NCBI GenBank assembly: GCA_037903355.1
Contig: JBAJFE010000046.1
Span: forward strand, 62,001-126,000
Source: Trichuris trichiura
Lineage: Eukaryota; Nematoda; Enoplea; Trichinellida; Trichuridae
Length of the DNA: 64,000 bases
Direction of reading: 5' to 3'
Below, piece after piece: positions 22,863 to 35,046 of this stretch. A program made the position numbers and the translations under genes. The stretch's first letter is position 1, and each line of letters begins with the position of its first letter. The notes under the pieces were generated by a model. That model did not search any database, was not told the origin of the DNA, and was given only the letters and a program-made list of their open reading frames with translations.

Positions 22863-25800
22863 ATGGGAGACGATCTTACACTTGCAGTTGTTGTTTGGAG
22901 CGAACATTATCCATCGCTCCAAATAACTTCTCTTTGCTTGCTGCGCCATCATGGCTTGGTTATATCAGGTTCTTCGGATGGTCGTTTATGCCTTTGGAAG
23001 TTGACAGAGTGCTTAAAGGTACTGTTCGAATTCTTTTCCGTACGTTTTGCTAGATGGCCGAATGATGTAGTTAAGCGAAATGATCTGCTACGATTTGAAA
23101 ACTTTGTTGTTCTTGAAGTGTGTTTTGCGAACGTGTTTGTCGACCTGTTACCAAGCTATTCTAGGCCCAGCCATTGCATATATTTATGGGGCACGCTTCC
23201 GCTATTTTATGCATGACGGTGGTTAACGACAGCATTTCCTATGGGCATTGTGCAGTCAGTGATCGAAGCGGGTATTGTTGCAGAATGAAAGTTTTTTTTA
23301 AATCCCTGCAGATTACTTTAGCAAGTTGACTTTATGGGATTGCCTCGGTAGGTGCTCTTTGGTCAGTAAAACAATGGATCATTTAGCCATGTCCATGGCA
23401 GTGCACGTATGATTTCTGTTCTCTTGCTGATTCATGCTCATCTATTCTCCTGAAGGAGATCACATGGTGTGGAAAGACAGAGACAGTTATGTTTTGTACG
23501 GGAAATCATCCTGAAGTCTTGGCCCTGCGTGCAAGCACTTTGGAGAACTTATTTTGTTTATGCTCACGCGTTGAACCAGATTGGTTGTCAGCGTTTTGTC
23601 TCTTCACAACTTCCAAGAAAACTGGTTTTTTCTGCTGCGGCTTAAGGAAACGCGCTACTTGTATTGAATTTTATAGAAGTTGTAATTGGCATCACAAATT
23701 CAGGATTCATCAAAATGTGGTCTTTATCCAATGCTAACGGTGACCATTGCTACAAACTGTTTCTCATTATGATAATGTAGAGTGCTTTGTTAGCTTGCAA
23801 CCCTGCAATATATGAAGACGAATCCAAACAGTTGCAGTGCTACCTTGCTCATACTTTAGTCATTTCTCCTTTCAATCCGCGGTCATTGCTGCTTGTAACG
23901 CCGACAGTTGCTTCGGTACTGGCTTCCGTTAATTTCCCTAATATGAACATTGATTAGTCAGGCTCTTAGATATATGATTCATCAAACTTTACTTTGCTCT
24001 GCGCTTGTCATAGCCCGCGAGGTGAACGTTGGCTTGGTGGCGCGTTTGTACAAGTGGACAAATTGATCCTCTGGTGTTCTGATGGGGCAGCATTTTTACA
24101 TCAGTTACCACGGAGGTAGGAAATCATCTGGCAGTTGTGCTCAGGTTAATGCGATGCTTTTTATATGTAGTCGTTTGACGGGAAAAGCTGTTGAGTAAGG
24201 AGAAAATGTTCAGTTACTGGGATTATCCGCTTCAACTTGTAGAGCGGTAACGGCTAATCAAAGTGCTGCATTTGCGAAGCAAGAAGATCCTTTGTTATGC
24301 TGCAAGTTGCAACCAAATAATAAAGATGCAGAAGTAAGTATAAACATTTATTGCATATTGCGCAATAACGAAACTTTTAGTTTTTCCCTATTGTGTCATG
24401 CTTCCACTTTGCCATAAAGTTTGGTGTTGATGAAGCAGCACTGTTAATTAGAGGCGACGCTAACGGTTGCTTGACTGTTTGGACATTACCTACTCTTTCA
24501 GATGATACCGTTTCTTCTGTAATGGAAAAATCAATATCAACGTTAGGTGGGCTCACCATTTTTTCCTTTATGCCGCTCAATCGGTTTCTTTCATAATTCA
24601 TTTTTTGTTGTCAAAAACATGACTTTGTTCATGGTTCGTGTATTGTCTTCATTGGTTTCATTCATAGCTTTTACGTTACATCATCACTAACATTGGCTAG
24701 TGGACATGTTTAGGGCAAGCACTTTCGTAGCGATTCGTCATCTATTAAGAAGTGCTCTTCCGTACGCAGTTATGCAGAGAGACATGTGTGATTATACGTG
24801 GTGATAACTTTGTTTTAAAGCTTTGCATGTGCCAGTCAAACGTCTAAAATGTTTTGTTCAACGGCGGGAGGAAAAGAAGGGATATGAAAATTTTGTAATG
24901 TTAATAACTCATTCTTAGAGCATAGGAGCCTCGTAAACTTCTTTTTCCGTTTTTATCTTTCTAAAATTACTATTTTTAAAGAATGGCCTGGCATATTGGT
25001 AACGTTTTGTAATTTCTTGTCATTGGATCAGAACACCGAACTCTTAATGACGTCTGTATCGGTGGGTCATCATGACCTTTCTCTCAAAAAAAGCATAGTT
25101 TCTCTTGTGATCGTAGTTTCGTGTGTAGTTAGTATGGAAAGAAGAGTAGGGAAATGTGCAGTGCTATTGCAGTTTGTCTAAACAAGATTAACGGGATACC
25201 GAAAAAAGAGGAACGCCGCTGTTGCCAACCATATTTTCGTTGAGAAATGCATAAGAATAGTTATTCGAATTTCACGGTTAAGTTCGTACGTTCAGTCAAA
25301 CGCTTACCCGTTCTCCCTTTTCCATTGGAAGTTTGCAGGGACCGTTCAGGTTGATCCCCAAAACTTAGCTAACATTGGCTTTTGCAATACATTAATATGT
25401 AGCGTTTAAATTTCATTGCTTTCCCTGCACAATTTTTCCAAACGGTTGAAGTTTCAATATTTTTCAATTAGCTTTATTGATTGACAGATGTTTTGTGTAG
25501 CTTTATTTCCATTAATATCCTACTGTAGGTTTAAATTTTAAAAACGGGACCGAACAAACGAATGGCTAGGCAGCTTATTTTCTAACAAGACAGTGCTTGA
25601 ACGTGCAAACGTGAAATCAGTGCTTGCGCAACTATATGGACTGTTTGTTAGGAATTTTTAGGCCGCTTTTCAATATTAGGAGCTTCGTCAGTGTACTTAT
25701 ATTTCCATCTTTGTGGTAACGCAGTTGCTAATTGAGGGGAAATGTCTAACGCAGTTGAATGAATAAATTACCGAAAAAGTTAGTTTATCGATGTAGCAAT

Positions 25801-28800
25801 TACAATTGCGTCAGGTGTAATAGCAGAAAGTAAAACATTTTAACTTTTTAACCTATAAAGAGCTGATTTTGTCAGTTCGTTTGTTCGTTTTCGCGTCAAA
25901 AAGAAGTGGGTTCTGTCAGCTGAATGCTAATGAGTTAAACTTGTTTGTCGTACTTTTTTCTTTTCTAAAGCACTATCATCTTTGCAGTTGTCAGCCCGGT
26001 AGTCGTCAGTAGTCTTGCTAGTTATTGGAAGGAATTGTCACCCGTTCCTACAGGGATGCTCGGTCCAGTGGTACGTATGTGGTTTACTGTCATTGTGGAA
26101 TGAAGGACTGTAGTCTGTGCTTATTTGATTTCTTTGAATTATTTTAATATCGGGGCATAATAACTAATACGATTTGCTTTTCTTGCGTATTATTAGTTAG
26201 TCGTCCGAAAGTACACCATTTGTGAGATAAAATGTCTTCATTGTTCGTGATTTATTTGCTGTGGTAGTTCGGTGTAGTTCTATTAAAGTCCTTATAAATA
26301 TTTTTGGTAGCATGTTGCTTTTCTTGTTCGTTTTTATGCTTTAATTAGAGAGTTTTTCAATCTACACTTTTCAGCTTTTATTGACGCAAAATAATTTCAT
26401 TTGCTTTCTAGCAGTCGCCCACCGTTGTTGAAAAGTCAAATATAACATGCACGTTGTTCATGCGCAGTGCAATGAAGATAGCGTTTGGTCGCAGTGACGG
26501 TAGTCTTGTCATAGCGTCTGCGACAATTGTTCTGCGGAAGCAATTCTTTCTTACCGGTTTACCAGGTATGGCGTATGAATCTTCAATTGATTGTACCTGT
26601 TGCTAGCCTAATTAACTATAGGTGAAGCTCATCCGTATCGGATTCTGCAGGGGCATGAAGGTGCTGTTACATGTTTACTTTATCCATATCAGGAAAACTG
26701 TCGCTATGATGCAGCGCATCTGTTGTCTGGCGGTGAAGATTTCAGTGTTTTATTATGGGATCTGAAATCTACAGTGATCATTCACCGATTCTGCGTACAG
26801 GCAGGGCCAATTGAAAGATTACTAGTGCCGCCCAGTGACTGCAGTGTCAGTGGTTAACTTGAAGTTGCCATGTAAAATGAATGCAAAAATGTTTACTTCA
26901 GACTAAGGTACTGCAGTCCGTATGCAGCGTAGCTTCTGATCATTCGGTTGCACTGTTAAACTTGAAGGATCTCCGACTGTGTCTGTTGGCCAGTAAACAT
27001 TTGTTTCCGGTAAAGTCAATTCATTGGCGTCCTGCGGACGATTTCATTTTGATTAGCTGTACTGACGGCTCCTTGTACGTGTGGCAGATGGAAACTGGTA
27101 AGACTAACTTGCGTCCCTTGTAATGCACTACAGATATTTTACAGGGCACCTTGATCGAGTTTTAACAGGAACGCTGGCTGAAGAAGTTTTGCTAGCAAAT
27201 AATGAAATGGAAGGTTTCGTTAAAGGAACAGACGAAACATTTTCGGCTCTTTCCGCCCAGTTGTTTCAAGCATTCAGTCATAGGAATTTCACTGCTGTAA
27301 ATATCTTTGTAAAATGTTATTTTTGAAATATCGCTCGATTTTTAGACGAAGGAGATCGTTGAGAAGTTGCAGAACAGTTTGTCAAAGGAACGTGCCGCTC
27401 CGTTGAGCGTGAGTATGGCTCCTTCGCTGAGCCTGTTACCCATCATTGCCAACGGCGTGGTTGACACTCACGTCGTTTTTTTTAATATGGAGTCATTGAT
27501 AAGTATGTTCTTATGATAAGTATACAATTTGTTCATGCTGTGATACTTTTGAATAGCTTGATTTCAAATTAGTAATTGATCGTTGCGATTTTTTTTGTAG
27601 TAACTTTCGTAAGGAGCAGCTTGGGCAATTTTGAGGATTAAAATGTTCCCTATCAGTTATAGCTTGACTATTGTCAGCTCAGTAGGTTTTATCTTTGTGT
27701 TACAACGCTTACGGTTTATCTTGGATTTCAATAGCTCGGAATATAGGATAACACGTACGAAATAATAGTTGCTAGTAGAAACTATAGATTTAGAACTGAT
27801 TTCAGCGATTAGGTCTTTTGCCCTAGTTTTTGAATCGCTTCGAAAACTTCAAAGCCGAATGAATTTTATCTGGCTTACGTGAAAATATTTTTTATTTTTA
27901 TTAAGAAAATTATTCAATGTAATTTGGCGTTGAATGGAGGCAAGTACAGTTCTTGATTCGTTTGATTGATCTGTAACTGTAATGTCGGAATCCCTGTGGG
28001 TGCATGTTCAATGAGAAGTGTGCACTTCACTGTGCGTCATTTATTTTCTCTTTAGTATCTCTATTGGTTGTGGAACATGGTGTGCTTCATACGGAACTCG
28101 CTGAGAAGCAGCAACGAGCTGCACATGTTGGATCGAGAGTGCGAAGTGAAAGCTTTGCAATGGCAGAGCAAGGGAATATTTGCGTTGAAATAGCTCAACT
28201 GCTACTATCATTGCTTTACCGTTGGGGTTGCAATGCCGAAATGGACGAACTTTGCAAGAAGAAACTTGGTTTAATTCAGCCTGATGGTCCAATATCGTTT
28301 GGTTTTGTTTCTGCCGACCGGCACGTTTCTTTAGCCTTTCCTGCTTCCTCAGAAGAAGCTAAAGATCAATTAACTTTGTCGTTGACTGCATGGTTGAATT
28401 CAAGTCTAATCACTCAGCATCTGTTGGCCATCACATCGCTATCAACGACGCTAATGTCAATGACATACATGTCTTTTATACCTGAACTGACCAGCCGTCG
28501 GAAGCTATTGAAGTATGACCGCTAATTGTTTGTGCGGTCTTTTACTGTTACCTTTACTCTAATGTTAGTTTACATTAACGATTTTGCCCTAAGATTTTAT
28601 ATAAAAGTGCCTTGATTACGTAGTTTATTAATGATGGCCTTCATGTTGAAGCAAGAGGAACTCGATGACTAATTGGAGCACTGAAAAGTGTTTAAACGAG
28701 TGCCCTTTTGTATGTAGGAATTGATTAGGCATAAATACTTGTTGGATTGTTCATGTTAGTTTGCCCGCGTAACCACGTTCTCTGTAACGGTAGTTTCTTC

Positions 28801-31800
28801 ATATAAAGTGTTCTTTTATTTGTTTTTTGTTGGATGCTTTTGTCAGTATCTTTCGAGTATTGGAAAAGTTTTCCGTATTCTTCTTAAAGCAACGTAAGCG
28901 TCAGTTCTTTTGCGTTAGCTGGAAGATAGTTTTGTTTGGTGCTACCACGCTCTTGTGTAGTGCCACACAGAGTGGCGGTGAATGCGTTCATTCTATTCTA
29001 ATTCTATTACTAATTGATTACAATGATACCAGTGTTCTGGTGCTGTGATGTCATGTAGGTATATTCTTTGATAACATTACTATAATAATGGTGTTGGACC
29101 GCTCGCAAGTCGACTGCTGGCAGTTTCCTTTTTCATGGTGCACTGGCGCACGGTAGAAATGTTGTAGAGTGAGAGTAGGGGAAGCATGTGGGAGCAGTAA
29201 TAGAAAAACGTTCTGAGCAACCGCGCTTGTCGGATTGCAAAGATGATTTTAAGGAACAATTTGTCCATCTGTTTCTTCATGTTGAAATCATTGCTTTAAA
29301 CCATTTTCGATGTAGCGATAGACGTTTTGGTTAAAAATGGGTTATTTGTGACGAATTCATGCTTTTGTACATTTTAAAAAATCGACCACAAAATGCTTTT
29401 ATGTTGTATCGATAATGACGCTACTATAGAGTTTTCAGAAAATTTTTGAAGCATTTTGACTTTCTGTTTTTAACTTCTTTTGCTTTAGCGGACTATCCAA
29501 TCCTTATTGGTTAGTATCTGTTTCTCTGTGGTTATAATATAGTCGTTGAGCAGTGTGAGTGGATTCTTCTACTTTTTCCGAAAAATCTCATTGAAATTAT
29601 TGATTAATTCTGCAACCGTGAAACAAGGGCGTCCATAGCGAGCCATTTCGTCAGCTTGTTAGCAGAGAGTAATATTATTTACTAAGCGCGCAAGCATGAT
29701 GACGTTGCTTGGTGTGCTATAGAGAAGAGGTATAAGGACCTGATGTCGTGTGTGTACGTTCGTGAAAGTAGTAGTCAATTTGAGCGTAAATAAGTACAAG
29801 ATATTTATGGATGCTAGAGCGAGTAGAACTGACGCGATATTTCCCATTTTTAGCAATCTTTTTTTTGTGGTACCTACGTTTCGTACATGTGCGCTTGGCT
29901 GTTTCAGGTCAAGTTGGGAAGGAGAGGATATGCCTTCAAATGCGCAACAACAGCAGTACAGGAGCAATAACCAAGCTGAAACGGTAAAAGATGGTAATTC
30001 CGATTTGATGCAGCAACTTCTTTCTGAACAAGCTGAAATAAAGAATCTTTGGCGTCGTGTTCGTAGTTTTCATGAACAACCATACCTTGAAATGTTGGCT
30101 AGTCGTGGCTTCAAAGGACTTGATGTTGAATTGTTGGCTATGCGATGGCAGGATAGATGTTCCCAGTCGCGTGAAGCTGCCCAGGGATTGTTAATTGCCG
30201 AATTGAACCGTCTTGGAAGTTCAGGCCGAGAAGAATTGGTTCAAAAATGGGCACCTTTCTTGCCGATTGTCGTTGATTCATCGGTTAGTTTGTTCGGTCC
30301 CTCGCTATTTACCAGTCAGGCGTGCACTACTTGTGGAGTTTCATCTGTGGACGATAAATTGCGCAAGAATGCTGGGCAAACGAGCGAGCCTTCGTCTCCT
30401 GTTGGTTTGTCAGTTTCTGCGTTTTTAGTACGTTTCTAACCTGCAACAATTAGACAGTAACATGGGCGCAAAATCTACACGCGTTCATCTAATGCAAATG
30501 AGAAGAAAGCAAGAAATTGCAACGGTGTTACTGGGAGTCATTGGTTCGTCCTTTAACAATGACTTGATGAATGCGCCAGTTCTAGCAGAGCAGCCATCAG
30601 GAGAAGTTTTGTCTAAGGAAACTTCAATTCCTTTTGTTGCTTGCAAGTTTATGAGTTTCTACGTGAAACTCGTTGTTGTTCTAATATTTCCTTTTGAAGG
30701 CCAGTCATTGTTTGAATGCGTCATCCATCCTCCAAACGACGCGTTACCGCTATACAGTTCTCTTCGTCGTTCATGCATTGATCTTCTTGGACGAGGTTTT
30801 GTCACGTGGCAGCCTTACCTCGATATTAGCAAGCTAGTGGTACCTTTACTGATGATGTGCGCTGGAATTGAACAGACATACCCTTCTGGCCGTAATCATC
30901 TTCCGCAGAGCGCGGCAGCTGAAACAGCAAAAGTGGCTTTGTCGGCTCTCTTTCTTGTCTCGCACAGTCGGCCTTCGGCATTTGTGACTGCTTTAAGCAA
31001 AGAGGTTTAGTTTTTTATAAAGGTTCATTATTTTGTAGTCGGTGATGCGAAACTGTTTAGGTTGCTCGGTTCTCATCAATCTCGCAGCATCAAACCTACT
31101 ATCAAAGTTCACCTTTGTTACGGTCACAGAGCGAAATTATCCGCATATTAGATTCGTTATCGAACACGCAGTTCGATGCCCTATTAGAAGTAATGCCCGC
31201 GGTAGGTGCTTGCCATATGTGAATGCAATATGCTATTTGATAGCTAAACCATTGCTTTAGGTTGCGGACATAATAATTCATTGTCTTTCAGTGCAATTGC
31301 TCAAGTACAAAAACGTCAGTGAATTTTGTCCTACTTTGCTAAAGTAAGGTATTGCTGGTTTTAAAATGACAAGTATTAGAAGTTTTTCCTTTTTTCTTTT
31401 TCGAAACGGTTTATCCACATTGGCTTGTAATTTTAGTACTCGTGATCACGTACGGGAAATGCATGATTAGTATTCATTTGTGCTATTTATCAACAACAAA
31501 GAATAACAAAAAATTGTACGTATGAAATGTAAAAAATGTTTGGATTCTTTGTATGGAAGTTGTCCCCGTTGAAAAATACAAACAATTGTATTGGTAGGCC
31601 GTAGCTTCCGAGGCGCGTGTGACCCGTCCTCAGCGGTACTTAAAACATTTTATTAGTAGGCCCGAAAGTTATGGCCTACCAATAAAATTTTTTTGTATTT
31701 TTCATCGGGACAGTCTCCGTATAGAGAATCTAAACACGAAAACCTATGGTCCCTTATCAAAAAGTTATATTTTCGAAAGATATGTAAAACAATCCATCGG

Positions 31801-34373
31801 ATGAAATTTGTTCGAGTATCTATGCCAGTGATTCCCAAGTGGGGTCCCAGGAGCCCCTTGTGGGGCCTGGGAAGAAATGGGGTATAGGGGGTCCCTGGGA
31901 GCTTGGGGGGCCTCAGAGAATCCCTGGTATTCGGTGCCGCAGGACGAGAGCGATGTGCCGTTCAGCATAGTGTGGCGAGGCGACCTGAGATTACTTCTGA
32001 CGACTATCGAGCCGGACGTGGATAAATTAGTAGCACTGCACCATACCCAGTCGTCACACTGAGGTAAGATCAAGCGACTGTCGTCTTGCTCTGAGGAAAT
32101 ATTGAATTTAGATTCAGTGTTGCGCAGCTCTGAAAACAGCATCGCAGCCTGACTTACATATTGCGCTACCATTGCTAACAGCCCAAAAAATTGAGGAAGA
32201 GGAAACCCAATGCGGCGCTTGTATTCTGAAGGCTCTCCGATCTGCAATTAGCCGGCTTAAGTCCAGCAATACGAAAAGAACGCCTTCAGTGCCAAATAAA
32301 GAATTAAAGGCGTTAACGGTTTCGAATATCGTTAAGGAGCTTTCGCCGTATATGGCAGCCGGCTTCCTTACTAACCATTTCGCTCTAGTGTAGAAAAGAA
32401 ATTCAGCGTTGACTTCGCATCGCCAGGTTTTCCAGCCATTGATCGCACACTCAACTTTCACAGCGCAAAAGATGGGGTCCTACTTACGGCTGACAAGATC
32501 CGCAGGTTAATAAGGCTTTTAATGACGGCCCGGCTTGACTGCTTTTTCTTTGGCATATACGGTAGGCAGCGAAGTCAATTCTGCATTCTGTAGCATTTTT
32601 CACTTGTACAAATTCACAACAACGTAACCACAGTAGGCGCACCTGATGATAACAGAAGCAGGAGAATTACGTTGGTAAGAATGACGGGTGGCCCTGGCAA
32701 GTTGAAGGTCGCGAAAGGGGGCCCTGGCTCCAAAAAGGTTGGGAAGCACTGGTCTATGCAGTAGGGAAAATTTCTTACGCGCTCGGACGCACAACAGCAC
32801 ATGACGACATCAAAGTTTTCGATCAATTAGGATTAACCGTTTTAACATAAAACGAGCCCTTCAAATCTGTATACAAAAATTTTGCTGGTAGTAAGTGCTT
32901 TTGTTACGCTGTGGTTTAGATTTCCGATGATTTCGTTTTCTGCTAATGCAAGAAGAATTGCATTCGGAACGAGGGCTGGCACGATCATTGTATATGAATT
33001 GAGAGCTGGAAAATCTCAGGTATGTGCTTATTGAGATGTCCTCTCCTTTGTGCTCGTACTTCAGGAGATTTCACTTCAATTTAACCTTTACTTTGCGTAA
33101 ATGATTAAAGTGGGTATGTAATGTAAAAATTGAAAACTGGAAAATTTGGCGTTCCAGTTCGTCTAGCATCTGTTGTCACTCTTTTCTCGCAAAGGACATA
33201 GACATTACCTTGCGAAGTTCTGGAAGTCAAGCGTGTAAGCGTTTTCAAGCATTCGGCAAAGCTGATTCCCTTAAATGACCTGTAATTATTTTCTGGCGAA
33301 AGCGGAAAATACATGTTTACAATAAAAGACTGGCTATTCCTAACTTTCATACTATTAATGCGAACCACATAATTCAATACTTTTAACAAGAGAGCATCTC
33401 TGTATTTTGAACATTTTCAGGTAATGCAGGCCCATTCTTGCTCTGTCTCGGCCTGCTGTTTTTCTGACGATGGCAAACATTTGGCCACATACTCTTCCGA
33501 TGAAGCAAAGTTGAACGTTTGGCTTGTAAGTAATTATTGTATTCCATCATTAATAGCATTCGCTAAAAAACTCTGTCAGTGAGCTGTTGACGCTTAAACT
33601 TTTTATGGTCATTTTTGGTTGAAAATATAGTTTTCTTGGAAATCTGTAAATTCACGTCTTATTCGCATTAAGTAAGGGTCACCAGACCTGCCTTGTGTAA
33701 GTATAATATGAAGCTTCTCCATTTTGTAGCACTTTCAAAGTTTTCTGCTTTTATCTGCGTAAATCCGTTTAAGTAAGAAATATGGAAAATGAAATGTACA
33801 AATTAAAGACAAGCCTATTGTTGAGGACGGGGCAAGGTGATTTTGAAATTTGCAGAAAGTATTTATTGCTCTAACATTTTCTCTAACAAATGCTCACCCG
33901 TCCGTTGGTAGGTCTTTTGTTTGGTTGATTTCAGTAACCAAAAATTGCCAGGAAAGAAGGCGTATTGAAGTTCAAACGTGAGCGCTGCAGACTCTGCAAA
34001 ATGGGATTAACACAGAATAGAAAAAGTTCATATATACGTATATGTATGCATACTACCCGATCTTTTGTTTGATAGTTTCTCTAAGCAGAAGTAAATTTTG
34101 TTTGCTTTTTCAATTTTACGCAATTGTGCAACGTTGTTGTTTATGCATATAGGGCGCTGTACTCGCATGCTTTGTTCTTCACTTTTTCTTCTTCAGATGG
34201 CTCAGTCTTTTCTTGGAATGGGACAGAGTCAGGCGAAATGTGTTCGTCAATTTACTGTTCCAAATTCTGAATTGGTCTCTTTAACAGCAGGGCGCTCGAA
34301 GATAGTGTGGATTTCTCAAAAAATTGTCACTTTGATGCTTCCCAATGGAAGTGAACATCGGTTCGCAATTTAG
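22863..34373 (+). CDS. WDR7: WDR7 / rabconnectin-3 beta (RBC-2), complete
   Basis: A WD40 protein that pairs with DMXL (rabconnectin-3 alpha) and regulates assembly and activity of the vacuolar H+-ATPase on vesicles. I model 24 exons: 22863-23018, 23165-23271, 23322-23406, 23456-23624, 23677-23739, 23818-23915, 23970-24115, 24243-24333, 24381-24546, 25988-26070, 26412-26565, 26622-26845, 26902-27097, 27145-27308, 27346-27502, 28056-28512, 29908-30408, 30458-30654, 30700-31004, 31061-31201, 31261-31343, 32920-33019, 33421-33525, 34197-34373. Lengths sum to 1,375 codons with matching phases (human about 1,490 residues). Landmarks: SGSSDGRLCLWKL (first WD), GNHPEVLALRAS, LQGHEGAVTCLLYP, LLSGGEDFSVLLWD, CSVASDHSVALL, SDGSLYVWQM-like block, TQHLLAITSLSTTLMSMT, MRWQDRCSQSREAAQ, LLGVIGSSF, IDLLGRGFVTWQPYLD, and C-terminal WDs ending LPNGSEHRFAI. 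The longest introns hold a hAT relic and MITE fragments. Confidence 0.95.
31541..31735. repeat. Short inverted-repeat element in a WDR7 intron
   Basis: Arms of about 70 bp (31541-31610 and 31662-31731) pair imperfectly, including ATTGGTAGGCC with GGCCTACCAAT and GAAAAATACAAA with its complement. The loop is about 50 bp. It lies 90 bp upstream of the hAT relic. Confidence 0.68.
31826..32751 (-). mobile_element. hAT-superfamily DNA transposon relic (926 bp)
   Basis: Ends CAGTGATTCCCAA (31826) and TTGGGAAGCACTG (to 32751) form the typical short hAT inverted repeat. The flanks ATCTATGC (31818-31825) and GTCTATGC (32752-32759) are an 8-bp target duplication with one mismatch, the hAT size. Minus-strand frames keep a weak resemblance to the FYTRAKWLVRK...R block of hAT transposases, with many stops. 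It lies in the 31344-32919 intron of WDR7, antisense to the gene. Confidence 0.82.
33881..33916 (+). repeat. MITE family 1 core fragment
   Basis: CTCTAACAAATGCTCACCCG followed by TCCGTTGGTAGG matches the core of the copies at about 337 and 62290. The arms are not preserved. It lies in the last WDR7 intron. Confidence 0.5.
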
Positions 34374-35046
34374 GCTCGCTAGATCTTTTGTTGATTGGTA
34401 ATTCTTTACATCTGCAGTCTTTTTCTTTTTTATTGCTAATCACGTTTTGTTCGAATAGTTTGTGGTTGAAGCTCATATATTTATTTACTGATGCCAATGA
34501 ACTAGTCAGTAATTTTTAACAAAGGTTGGAAACGTCATGTCTTGGTTTGTCTTTCCCTGATTGAGTAAACAGTTTCTGTCGTTGCCGCTTCTTCTGCTGA
34601 TATTTTATGGACCTACCAGACATTTCTAGCTTGAAGTTTGCGTACGCGTGAAACTACTTCTATTGTAGCGAAAAAGGCGAAATGGAAAATATCGCCGTTT
34701 GAGGTCGATACAACGAAGTTGATCGTTGCTTGACTATTATTTCTTCATACTGGTACACGTCGTCTGCTGTTGTCTTTCACAATAGATCATGTTGATTAGT
34801 TAGTATATTTTTCTTTCATGAAAAATTGCACGCGACCGGCTAATTGTTTACTCCTTAGGCTGTTTGTCGATTTGCATTGAATAACGAGTTATCTTTTCGT
34901 TGTTTACTTATTTCAAACAGTATCAATTTTCTATTTCAGTTATTATCACCTGTTATAATAGCTCTGACAAGCTATTACTTGGCCGCATCGGTTGAGGAAG
35001 GCCGCTTTGAAGTACAATAATTGTCGGCTAGTAGTGCTCCCTAATA
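34374..35046. other. Intergenic between WDR7 and GDE1-like gene
   Basis: 670 bp between two genes on the same strand; must hold the WDR7 3' UTR and the GDE1 promoter. No further feature recognised. Confidence 0.45.

Noticed and set aside
31765..32247. 160-codon minus-strand frame
   Set aside because: It covers the left end of the hAT relic, including its terminal repeat and flank, so it is not an intact gene.
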